DNA of 5,868 bases from Pseudomonadota bacterium (GTDB lineage: Bacteria > Pseudomonadota > Alphaproteobacteria > Rhizobiales > Xanthobacteraceae). Numbering within the stretch: the first letter of the stretch is position 1; every line of letters starts with the position of its first letter. Below are positions 1-5,789 of this stretch, piece by piece. The position numbers and the translations under genes are program-made. The stretch spans positions 1 through 5,868 of the forward strand of contig JAEWCJ010000387.1 in NCBI GenBank assembly GCA_023390695.1, given 5' to 3'. Under the pieces are notes generated by a model that saw only the letters and a program-made list of their open reading frames with translations, made no database searches and had not been told where the DNA came from.

Positions 1-388
1 CATTCATCACGCGCGCGACCAGCGGCAGAAGCCGGTGCTGGCCTTCGATTTCGAGATCGAAACGGCCCCAGACCGAGGTTTCGCGGCCGGGACCATACAG
101 CAGCAATGTATCGGCATCCTCGGGCAGCCAGGTGTCGGCATGCAGGAACAGCAGCACGTAACCTTGCGCGTAGCTGGCGCCGGCATTCATCTGCGCGGCG
201 CGTCCGCGCGGCGCGATCAGGACGCGGTCGGCATAGTCATAGGCGATGTCGGGGGTCGCGTCCTCGCTGCCGCCATCGACCACGATCACCTCGGCGCCCC
301 GCTGCCGGAACGGCAGGAGCGCCTGCAGGGTCGCCGTGATCCGCTGCGCTTCGTTGAGCGCGGGAACGATGATCGACAATTCGGTCAT
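1..388 (-). CDS. TIGR04283-type family 2 glycosyltransferase, N-terminal part (runs off left edge)
   Basis: Only the first 129 codons are in the window; the frame is open to the left edge. My translation begins MTELSIIVPALNEAQRI, the usual first strand and NE motif of GT-A fold family 2 glycosyltransferases. It continues with VIVVDGGSEDAT (residues 34-45, nucleotide-sugar binding strand with the D-G-S signature), RGRAAQMNAG (61-70) and LLFLHADTWLP (79-89), where HAD stands in for the metal-binding DxD. The WGRFDLEIEG stretch (107-116) and RVMN are typical of the TIGR04283 subgroup, which databases now call arsenosugar biosynthesis glycosyltransferase; the true substrate here is not visible from sequence. 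Expected to be cytoplasmic or membrane-associated. No convincing ribosome binding site precedes the ATG, but it is the only start that keeps the conserved first strand. It lies 54 bases after the DUF3750 stop on the same strand. A TIGR04282 partner often lies next to this family and could lie beyond the edge. Confidence 0.9.
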   Translation of the reverse strand, partial: MTELSIIVPALNEAQRITATLQALLPFRQRGAEVIVVDGGSEDATPDIAYDYADRVLIAPRGRAAQMNAGASYAQGYVLLFLHADTWLPEDADTLLLYGPGRETSVWGRFDLEIEGQHRLLPLVARVMN

Positions 389-442
389 GCCGACACAATA
401 GCGGGTGATCGGCCGGCGTGGAATCCGGCACGTGCTTTCGTG

Positions 443-1252
443 TCAGCGCTGAAGCGCCGCCGCGTTCTGAGGCCAGAGGTTGAGGCTGACGCGGCCGAAG
501 CTCGGCAGCTTGATGGCCGGGTCGCGGATATCGACGCCGGCGACAAGCCCGAGGAAATTCATTTCGATGCCCTCGACCCAGCCGACCTTCACGCCGAGCA
601 GGCCATAGAGATTGGCTTCCACGCCCGTGCCGCTGTCGGTCCATCCCAGATAGGGACCGGCCCGGAAGTCGCGTCCGATCGCGTTCGGCGGCATGGTGAC
701 CTGGATTTCCGGGATGGCGCGCAGCACCGCGGCGACGAAGGAATTGCTGTTCGGACCGGGCCACAGCCGGTAATCGCCGTAATTGGCGTAGCGGTATTCC
801 TTCACGGCCTGTTCGATTTTCGGGATCAGCGCCTGCGCCTGCTCGCCCTTGATGTCGGCAATGACGCTCGGCGGCACCCCATACCAGCGCGCATCCGGCG
901 CCCAGCCGTTCAGGCGCACCGGCTGGCCCCAGCCGACGACGTCGTAACGGGTCCAGCGTTGGGCATTTTCGGGCTTGAACACGATCCAGCTATGCACCGC
1001 GACCACGCCCTTCCAGCCGCCGGTTCGCCCCGACATCACCAGCACGCGCGCCTCCGGATGCGCGGTTGCGGCGGGCAGGGTGCCGGTGCTCGACCAGTTG
1101 GCCTCACGGAAACTGCGCGGCCGCTCTTCGAACGCGAAGAAGGTGGCGCGGGCGGCAACCGGAAGCAGGAAGAGGATCAGGATGGACAGGAACACGATTT
1201 TCTTGCGGGTGCGGCGTGGCAAAATGGGTTCGGTCACAGCGGGTTCGGTCAT
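443..1252 (-). CDS. DUF3750 family protein, N-terminally membrane-anchored
   Basis: A 269-residue protein that I recognise as DUF3750; no biochemical role is established for this family. The N-terminus is basic (RRTRKK, residues 13-18) and is followed by one hydrophobic segment at about 19-37, so it is probably an inner-membrane anchor or uncleaved signal with the rest in the periplasm. Family-like landmarks are HSWIVFKP (about 86-93), the RYDVVGWG segment, the NYGDYRLWPGPNSNSFVA block with its WPGPNSN core (about 155-172), and a C-terminal half rich in G, N and aromatic residues (GPYLGWTDSGTGVEANLYGLLGVKVG is the conserved kind of region). H, N and the WPGPNSN block suggest an active or binding site, but that is inference. 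The first 10 codons hold a tandem duplication that also creates an in-frame GTG five codons downstream, so the start could be 1252 or 1237. It sits 99 bases after the beta-helix gene and 54 before the glycosyltransferase. Confidence 0.88.
   Translation of the reverse strand: MTEPAVTEPILPRRTRKKIVFLSILILFLLPVAARATFFAFEERPRSFREANWSSTGTLPAATAHPEARVLVMSGRTGGWKGVVAVHSWIVFKPENAQRWTRYDVVGWGQPVRLNGWAPDARWYGVPPSVIADIKGEQAQALIPKIEQAVKEYRYANYGDYRLWPGPNSNSFVAAVLRAIPEIQVTMPPNAIGRDFRAGPYLGWTDSGTGVEANLYGLLGVKVGWVEGIEMNFLGLVAGVDIRDPAIKLPSFGRVSLNLWPQNAAALQR
1226..1251 (-). repeat. 11-base direct repeat at the start of the DUF3750 gene
   Basis: On the coding strand TGACCGAACCC occurs twice, at 1251-1241 and 1236-1226, with a period of 15 bases. 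It gives the peptide MTEPAVTEP, in which both copies read TEP. The copies are identical, which suggests a recent slippage duplication. The second copy places a GTG where the first has ATG, giving two candidate starts. Confidence 0.8.
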
Positions 1253-1351
1253 GGTGCAAAGCTAGAAATCAATTCAGGCCCGAAAAGTGGCGGAACACGC
1301 ACATTGCCAAGCTTTAATGTTCGCGCAGTCTGAAGCGCCGAATGGGCAGCG

Positions 1352-2680
1352 TCAACGCACGCGGTTGCCGGAAAGCGAAAGCTGCGCATGGCGGCCGGCG
1401 CCGTCTTTGGCGAGATCGCCGGTCACCGCCTTCTGCCATTCCATCCCGACAATGGCGCCGTGACGGGCATCCGCAATCAGATTGTCGGTGATCAAGGCTG
1501 TGCCGGCGCCCGGCGCGACAGATACCGCAATGCCGATCCCGGACGATCGCACCACATTCCCGCTGGCGATCACATCGCGCAGGAACGGACCATGGCCGAT
1601 CGATATTCCCATGGCTGCGGCCTGTTCGATGACATTGCCGGTCACGGACGTGTCGGCTTCCACCGCGATGCCGATACCGGGCGCATCGCCGGATCGCCGC
1701 AGGTCACGCAGCAGATTGCCTTGCACCACGGCGAGACGGCCGCCCTGATCGAAATTCGTGACGGAAATGCCGACACCGGCCCCGTCCACCGTGTTGTTCG
1801 CAATGACCGCACCTTCAAAGGCGAATTCGGCATAGATCGCGGTCTCGCCAAGTTCGGTGCAATTGTTCGCGACGACCTGCATGTTGGACGCCGAGTTGCC
1901 GCGAATGGCAGAGAATGCCGCCTTGCGGATACGGTTGCCGCGCACGGAGACATTTCCCGCGCGAAAGATATTGATGGCGTTGCCGTTCTGGCCGGTGCCG
2001 CCGGCGTCGGCGCGGGTGTCTTCGATGCGATTGTCCAGCACCTGCGTTCCGTCGTCGCCCGGTGCCGAGCGCCAGACCTGAATGCCGGCATTGCCGGACG
2101 CGCGGATGGCGTTGCCGACGATGCGGAGACCGCGTGCGTCGAGCGAATGGATGGCCACGTCGCCGGTGTCTGAAATCGTGCAACCGCTTACCACGCCGCC
2201 GATCTGGACGAGGACAATGGCATTGCGGCCGGCATCGACAATCGTGCAGTCGGTGATGCGAACGCCGTCGCCGCCTCTCAGATGGACAAGCGCATGTCCT
2301 TCGGGCGCCGCCTTGCGCGCGCCGTCCAGCGTCAGATTCGAGAGGTCGAGATTGTCGGCGCCGTCGGCAGTGAAGATCGATGTTCCTCGGCCGAGCTTGA
2401 GGGTGGTGCCGCCCGCGCTGGTGATCCGGGTATGCGGCGGCAGTGCGATGTCGCCGACCAGAAACTCGCCCGGCGGCAGGACCAGCGGTGTGCGCGTTCG
2501 CGCTGCAGCGTCGATGGCACGCCGCAATGTGAGGCTTTGATCCTGGGAAAGACCGGGCTTCAGTCCGAACTGCGCGGCATCGAGACCCACCGGCGCGGCG
2601 GCCTGCGCATGCTCCGCTGCCGCGGCGGAGGCAACGCCTGCGGCGGATGCGACAAGGAGCGTGCGGCGGGCGATGGTCAT
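1352..2680 (-). CDS. TIGR03808-type twin-arginine-exported parallel beta-helix repeat protein
   Basis: A 442-residue exported protein. The N-terminus MTIARRTLLVASAAGVASA carries a twin arginine at residues 5-6 followed by an Ala-rich hydrophobic stretch, with a likely signal-peptidase cut after AQA at 25-27. The mature part starts with a region like that before many pectate-lyase-type helices (DAAQFGLKPG, then DQSLTLRRAIDAAA), then PLVLPPGEFLVGDIALPP. From about residue 85 on come short turns of the PbH1 kind (NLDLSNLTLDG, VRITDCTIVDAG, LRIVGNAIRASG, TQVLDNRIED, VSVRGNRIRKA and so on), typical of a right-handed beta-helix with Asn/Ile/Val ladders. The family is known in alphaproteobacteria but uncharacterised; binding or cleavage of an envelope polysaccharide is only inference. 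An ATG 24 codons upstream (2752) is in frame, but I chose 2680 because it puts the RR motif at the N-terminus and has GGAG 8 bases before it, while the upstream ATG has no ribosome binding site. Confidence 0.88.
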   Translation of the reverse strand: MTIARRTLLVASAAGVASAAAAEHAQAAAPVGLDAAQFGLKPGLSQDQSLTLRRAIDAAARTRTPLVLPPGEFLVGDIALPPHTRITSAGGTTLKLGRGTSIFTADGADNLDLSNLTLDGARKAAPEGHALVHLRGGDGVRITDCTIVDAGRNAIVLVQIGGVVSGCTISDTGDVAIHSLDARGLRIVGNAIRASGNAGIQVWRSAPGDDGTQVLDNRIEDTRADAGGTGQNGNAINIFRAGNVSVRGNRIRKAAFSAIRGNSASNMQVVANNCTELGETAIYAEFAFEGAVIANNTVDGAGVGISVTNFDQGGRLAVVQGNLLRDLRRSGDAPGIGIAVEADTSVTGNVIEQAAAMGISIGHGPFLRDVIASGNVVRSSGIGIAVSVAPGAGTALITDNLIADARHGAIVGMEWQKAVTGDLAKDGAGRHAQLSLSGNRVR

Positions 2681-2688
2681 GGTCGATG

Positions 2689-2692
2689 CTCC
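2689..2692 (-). promoter_or_regulatory. Ribosome binding site deciding the beta-helix protein start
   Basis: On the minus strand GGAG is followed by CATCGACC and then ATG at 2680. The 8-base spacing is good for a Shine-Dalgarno site. It supports the internal start over the in-frame ATG at 2752, which lacks such a site. Confidence 0.6.
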
Positions 2693-2773
2693 GGTCGGGG
2701 TTGCCGCAAGATATGTATTGGCGCGGCATATTGCGCCGCCTCGGCACGACATTCGGCCGGCAGGGTTAAACGG

Positions 2774-3463
2774 TTAACGTTGCGCCGGGAGTGCGGTGAC
2801 GAGCGCGCGCAGGATATGGTCTCCGGTGCGCACAAGATCGCCGAACACGAAATTGCGGCGTCTGCGGCCTTTGACGACGATATGGCGCGAATCCGGAATA
2901 TGGATGAACGCAGCGAGGTGTGGTCCCTGGACAGAGGCCGCGGCTTCTAGCGCGCGCCAGTAAAGATAGTTGCACAGATAGCTGCCGGCATCGCGAGACA
3001 GCCGCGCGGGAATCCGGCTGCGCCGCGCGGCCTGCAGCAGATCGTCGTCGGGGGCGCAAATAGCACGAAGGCCCTGCGCACCGGCGTCGATTTGTGAAGC
3101 GGCGGCCACGCGGCCGGAGGCGTCGGGAATGGCCGACAGGGTATTCCGCGCCAGCGTCTCGATCCGGACATGCCGCGAGCGGGTTGCGAGACCGAACATC
3201 AGCAGGGCCTCCGGCCGGTGGCGCGCGATCAGCGCGGGCAATTCGCCGTCGACGCATTCATAGCTCGTCGTGAAGATGTGCGGGACAATCCGGACGTTTG
3301 CGAGGGCCGGATGTCGCTTGCGTGACAGTCGTCCCACCAGCGGGCCGGTGGGATTGAACGGTGCGCCGGGAAAGGGGCCGAAGCCGGTCACGAGGATCGT
3401 TCTTGTGGAACGAACGCTGCGGTCATCCGTTGGCGTCCCGTGATTCAGCGGGCTTCCGGTCAT
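2774..3463 (-). CDS. pcp: Pyroglutamyl-peptidase I-like cysteine protease (peptidase family C15)
   Basis: A 229-residue protein of the C15 family, cytoplasmic enzymes that remove N-terminal pyroglutamate from peptides. The fold's first strand is ILVTGFGPFPGAPFNPTG (residues 23-40). The three catalytic positions of the family are present: Glu102 in VRIETLARN, Cys164 in RDAGSYLCNYLYW and His188 in AFIHIPD. Classical enzymes read GFxPFGG and NPS in the first block, whereas this one reads GPFPGAP and NPT, so substrate preference may differ; peptidase activity is therefore a family-based inference. The start at 3463 adds about 20 residues before the first strand compared with typical members, but I find no ATG, GTG or TTG codon between it and the strand. 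The frame stays open far upstream (to 3772), but there it runs antisense through the oxidoreductase gene, so that part is not coding. The start overlaps the divergent gene by 2 bases. The beta-helix gene follows 93 bases downstream on the same strand. Confidence 0.87.
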   Translation of the reverse strand: MTGSPLNHGTPTDDRSVRSTRTILVTGFGPFPGAPFNPTGPLVGRLSRKRHPALANVRIVPHIFTTSYECVDGELPALIARHRPEALLMFGLATRSRHVRIETLARNTLSAIPDASGRVAAASQIDAGAQGLRAICAPDDDLLQAARRSRIPARLSRDAGSYLCNYLYWRALEAAASVQGPHLAAFIHIPDSRHIVVKGRRRRNFVFGDLVRTGDHILRALVTALPAQR

Positions 3464-3464
3464 G
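3461..3464. promoter_or_regulatory. CATG palindrome holding both divergent start codons
   Basis: CATG at 3461-3464 contains the ATG of the plus-strand oxidoreductase (3462) and, read on the other strand, the ATG of the C15 peptidase (3463). The plus frame has an in-frame stop TGA at 3441 and no alternative start between, so its start is fixed. Any promoter for either gene must therefore lie inside the coding sequence of the other. Confidence 0.6.
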
Positions 3465-4085
3465 GCTCTCACGGCATTCGCTCTCAATTGTTCCCTCAAG
3501 TCGGCGCGCGCGCAGGAGCAGTCTTCAACAGACGTGCTGCTGCGGCAAGTGCTTGAGGAATTGCGCCGCCACGACGTGACGGGCGAGATCGTCCGGGCGG
3601 TCGACCAGAATATCAAGCCGGGTGTCGCGTATGACGAAGGCGAGGGCGATGCCTGGCCGGATCTGATGACGCGGATATTGGCGGCCGACATCCTTGTGCT
3701 CGGCACGCCGATCTGGCTCGGCCAGCCATGCAGCGTGTGCAAGCGCGTGCTCGAGCGCATGGATGCCTTCATTCACGATATGGACGACCGCAAACGCATG
3801 AAGACCTATAACCGCGTTGCCCTGGTGGCCGTTGTCGGCAACGAGGACGGCGCGCATCACGTCTCCGCCGAGCTGTTCCAGGGACTTGCGGATTGCGGCT
3901 TCACCATCCCGGCCAACGGCATGACCTATTGGGTTGGCGAGGCGATGAAGGCGAAGGATTACAAGGAACTCCCGGAAGCGCCGGAAGAGGTGAAAGTCGC
4001 GACCGCAATGGCGGCGGCGAATGCCGTGCATCTCGCAATGTTGCTGAACAAGGCGAATTATCCCGGCGTATCGCGGCAGCTATAG
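3462..4085 (+). CDS. Flavodoxin-fold NAD(P)H-dependent FMN oxidoreductase family protein
   Basis: A 207-residue protein of the flavodoxin / NADPH-dependent FMN reductase superfamily, expected to bind FMN and carry out cytoplasmic electron transfer to an unknown acceptor. The N-terminal strand and phosphate-binding loop are TAFALNCSLKS (4-14) followed by SSTDVLLRQVLEEL (21-34). ADILVLGTPIWLGQPCSVCKRVLERMD (75-101) is the second flavin-binding loop and dimer helix, and VALVAVVGNEDGAHHVSAEL (119-138) is the third. The C-terminal half, with FTIPANGMTYWVGEAM (147-162), is typical of a subfamily found widely in actinobacteria and alphaproteobacteria. There is a CxxC pair at Cys90/Cys93. ATG 3462 is the only possible start after the upstream in-frame stop; its ribosome binding site is weak. 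It is the only plus-strand gene here. It overlaps the C15 peptidase gene by 2 bases at the start and meaB by 6 bases at the end. Confidence 0.88.
   Translation: MALTAFALNCSLKSARAQEQSSTDVLLRQVLEELRRHDVTGEIVRAVDQNIKPGVAYDEGEGDAWPDLMTRILAADILVLGTPIWLGQPCSVCKRVLERMDAFIHDMDDRKRMKTYNRVALVAVVGNEDGAHHVSAELFQGLADCGFTIPANGMTYWVGEAMKAKDYKELPEAPEEVKVATAMAAANAVHLAMLLNKANYPGVSRQL
4080..4085. other. CTATAG palindrome holding both convergent stop codons
   Basis: The six bases CTATAG supply TAG at 4083-4085 for the plus-strand oxidoreductase and TAG at 4082-4080 for the minus-strand meaB. The two genes therefore overlap tail to tail by six bases. There is no intergenic room for a terminator hairpin, so transcripts from each side probably run into the other gene. 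Confidence 0.85.
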
Positions 4086-5063
4086 CCCCATCGCTTCGGC
4101 GATCTCCTCGACCGCCAGCATCGGCGACAATGTGCCCGCCGCCACCGCCTTTTCCAGTTGCGGCAGCTTTGCTTTCAGTTTCGGGTCGGCGCGCAGTTGT
4201 GCGAACAGCCGCTCTTCCAGCATCGCCCACATCCAGGTCACCTGCTGTTCGCGCCGCTTGTTTGCGAATTCGCCGGATGCCGTCATCTGCGCACGGTAGT
4301 TCTGCGCCTGCATCCAGAGATCGGCGACGCCCTGTCCGGTCAGCGCCGAATAGGTGACGACCGGCGGCGACCATGTGGCCGATTGTGGTTTCAGGATATG
4401 CAGGGCGGCACGATATTCCGCCGCCGCCCGCATCGCGCGCTTGATGTTGTCGCCGTCGGCCTTGTTCACCGCGATCATGTCGGCGAGTTCAACGACGCCT
4501 TTCTTGATGCCCTGCAATTCGTCGCCTGCGCCGGGCAGCATGAGCACCAGAAAGAAATCCACCATCGAGGCGACGGCGGTTTCCGACTGGCCGATGCCGA
4601 CGGTCTCGACCAGGATCACGTCGAAGCCGGCCGCCTCGCACAGCAACATCGTCTCGCGTGTCTTCGCGGCGACCCCGCCGAGCGTGCCGGAGGAGGGCGA
4701 GGGGCGGATGAACGCATGCGGGTCGGCGGCGAGCTTCGCCATGCGCGTCTTGTCGCCGAGGATCGAGCCGCCGGTGCGTGTCGAGGACGGATCGACCGCC
4801 AGCACCGCCACCTTGAGCCCCTGATTGGTAAGATAGCTGCCGAAGGAGTCGATGGTGGTGGATTTGCCGACGCCGGGCGAGCCGGTGATGCCGATGCGCA
4901 ATGCCTTGCCGGTGTGCGGCAGCAGCTCCTGCACCAGCTGATGTGCGCTCTTCCTGTGATCGTCGCGCTTGCTCTCGATCAGCGTGATCGCGCGCGCCAG
5001 CGTCGCGCGGTCGCCGGCGCGGATGGCGTCAATTTGATCCTGGAGCGAGGGTTTCAGCGACAA
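4080..5063 (-). CDS. meaB: Methylmalonyl-CoA mutase-associated GTPase MeaB (ArgK family)
   Basis: A 327-residue G3E-class P-loop GTPase. The family binds adenosylcobalamin-dependent methylmalonyl-CoA mutase, gates cofactor loading and protects the enzyme from inactivation; it was once misnamed ArgK. Visible motifs, in order: Walker A GSPGVGKS (61-68), VDPSSTRTGGSILGDKTRM (91-109, the switch I-like region with conserved Asp92), VETVGIGQSE (152-161, Walker B/G3 region), NKAD (200-203, guanine specificity) and SAL (239-241, G5). The C-terminal helices, with WMWAMLEERL (277-286), form the usual dimerisation arm. Length and motifs are normal and the gene looks intact. The start is TTG at 5063, two bases after the vapC stop; no ATG lies before the conserved IRAGDRATLARAI segment, so TTG is the best choice, with only a weak GAGAG upstream. 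The mutase gene is not in the window. Position implies co-transcription with vapC. Confidence 0.95.
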   Translation of the reverse strand: MSLKPSLQDQIDAIRAGDRATLARAITLIESKRDDHRKSAHQLVQELLPHTGKALRIGITGSPGVGKSTTIDSFGSYLTNQGLKVAVLAVDPSSTRTGGSILGDKTRMAKLAADPHAFIRPSPSSGTLGGVAAKTRETMLLCEAAGFDVILVETVGIGQSETAVASMVDFFLVLMLPGAGDELQGIKKGVVELADMIAVNKADGDNIKRAMRAAAEYRAALHILKPQSATWSPPVVTYSALTGQGVADLWMQAQNYRAQMTASGEFANKRREQQVTWMWAMLEERLFAQLRADPKLKAKLPQLEKAVAAGTLSPMLAVEEIAEAMGL

Positions 5064-5065
5064 GA

Positions 5066-5479
5066 TCAGGCTCTCGGAATAAGCGGGATATGCAGCGAAT
5101 GGGCAGCCCGCCGCATGTCACCATCCAGCGTTGCGAGCGCAGTATTCTCCTCAAGGGCGAGATGAACATAGCTCGCATCATATACGGTCAGCTTCTGCGA
5201 TGCCGCAAAATGAGTGAGCACGCCCATTTGATCGATCGCCAGCGTCTCGTCGAATGATATCCGGAAAATCGAAAGACCTGCGAGAATTGAATTGACGTCG
5301 TCAATGACAACACGGCGGCGGCGGACATTTGTCAGTAGCGCATTGGCGACTTCGACCGGCCAATGCGGGGGAACAATGATGTCCAGTTCAGGCAGGCTTT
5401 CGTAGATTTCCGGAACGATACGCGCGTCGTCTTCCTGGAGAAGCCAGGCGACCATCAACGAGGCGTCGACAACAATCAA
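5066..5479 (-). CDS. vapC: VapC-type PIN-domain ribonuclease toxin
   Basis: A 137-residue single PIN domain of the normal VapC length. VapC toxins are Mg-dependent ribonucleases that cut tRNA or rRNA and stop translation unless bound by the antitoxin. The acidic pocket is present: Asp5 in IVVDASLMVAWLL, Glu43 in PVEVANALL, Asp101 in VYDASYVHLALE and Asp119/Asp121 in ATLDGDM. Nothing in the sequence suggests inactivation. The start is TTG at 5479 with GAGGGA five bases upstream; this TTG overlaps the TGA of the antitoxin frame in the string TTGA (5479-5476), an arrangement that normally couples toxin to antitoxin translation. The antitoxin frame upstream is interrupted, so coupling would be lost or weak unless ribosomes re-initiate. 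meaB follows after two bases. Confidence 0.92.
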   Translation of the reverse strand: MIVVDASLMVAWLLQEDDARIVPEIYESLPELDIIVPPHWPVEVANALLTNVRRRRVVIDDVNSILAGLSIFRISFDETLAIDQMGVLTHFAASQKLTVYDASYVHLALEENTALATLDGDMRRAAHSLHIPLIPRA

Positions 5480-5754
5480 TGACGTCCCTCGTTGATCCAG
5501 CTTTTGATCTCTTCGTGGGTCGGATTGATTTTCAGCCGGTTGGCGATTTCGCGCAGGCGCTCCAAGGCTTGCCGTCGCGTTTCGATTTTTTAAGGAGTGA
5601 ACTCGGCAGGATCACGGCGCGGCTTTTGGCTTACAGGCACAAGCTTGGCTACTGGCTTGCCGTTACGCGTGATCGTGACTTCCTCGCCCTTTTCCACCTG
5701 CTCGATCAGGCGGGAGAGGTTGGTCTTGGCTTCGAAAATCCCGGCATGTTTCAT
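5476..5754 (-). pseudogene. Phd/YefM-type antitoxin frame split by one in-frame TAA
   Basis: My reading of the minus strand from ATG 5754 gives MKHAGIFEAKTNLSRLIEQ, then VEKGEEVTITRNGKPVAKL, then VPVSQKPRRDPAEFTP and a TAA at 5592-5590. This 54-residue part is a standard Phd/YefM N-terminal DNA-binding and dimerisation domain. After the TAA the same frame continues without any shift for 37 codons: KIETRRQALERLREIANRL, then KINPTHEEIKSWINEGRH, then TGA at 5478-5476. That tail matches the usual C-terminal toxin-binding helix of such antitoxins (EEIKxxINEGR). Ignoring the TAA, the protein is 92 residues including the stop position, a normal size, and ends in a 4-base overlap with vapC. A single substitution is the simplest cause. 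The truncated product could still bind the operator but would lack the toxin-neutralising segment. Alternatives are a sequencing error, re-initiation at TTG 5565, or stop readthrough. I see no ribosome binding site before the ATG. Confidence 0.8.
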
Positions 5755-5789
5755 GGCGAAAATCTAGCTAAGCTGGCTAGACTAGTCTA
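5755..5789 (-). promoter_or_regulatory. Possible sigma70-like promoter of the antitoxin-toxin unit
   Basis: On the minus strand TAGACT (5789-5784, four of six matches to TTGACA) and TAGATT (5766-5761, four of six to TATAAT) are separated by 17 bases. The likely transcription start falls at or next to the A of the antitoxin ATG at 5754. That would make a leaderless mRNA, which fits the lack of a ribosome binding site there. The -35 element sits inside the palindrome, where a repressor would block it. This is pattern matching only. Confidence 0.35.

Noticed and set aside
428..443. GCACGTGC palindrome and CACG/CGTG arms in the DUF3750-glycosyltransferase gap, considered as a terminator
   Set aside because: The stem is only four or five pairs with no T-run after it on either strand, so it is not convincing as a terminator.
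35..1333. Long plus-strand reading frame of 432 codons
   Set aside because: It runs antisense through the glycosyltransferase and DUF3750 genes and their spacer. Its translation is low-complexity (rich in R, A, G, D, H) with no recognisable domain, as expected for the opposite strand of high-GC genes.
1388..2173. Plus-strand frame opposite the beta-helix gene, with GD/GN-rich repeats
   Set aside because: The repeats are the mirror of the beta-helix turns on the coding strand. No start signal and no recognisable domain.
2764..2778. Two TTAA boxes near the C15 peptidase stop, considered as a CtrA site
   Set aside because: The boxes at 2766-2769 and 2774-2777 are four bases apart, whereas the CtrA consensus TTAA-N7-TTAAC needs seven. 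One box overlaps the stop codon itself.
3464..3772. Upstream extension of the C15 peptidase frame by 103 codons
   Set aside because: The extension is entirely antisense to the well-supported oxidoreductase gene and resembles no protease domain; the conserved fold begins after 3463.
4158..5165. Plus-strand frame of 335 codons opposite meaB
   Set aside because: Antisense of a gene with all GTPase motifs; its own translation is His/Arg/Gly-rich and unrecognisable.
5590..5592. The TAA in the antitoxin considered as a frameshift junction or recoding site
   Set aside because: The frame after the TAA is the same as before it, so no frameshift is needed. The context TAA-A favours efficient termination and I see no readthrough or stem-loop signal following it.
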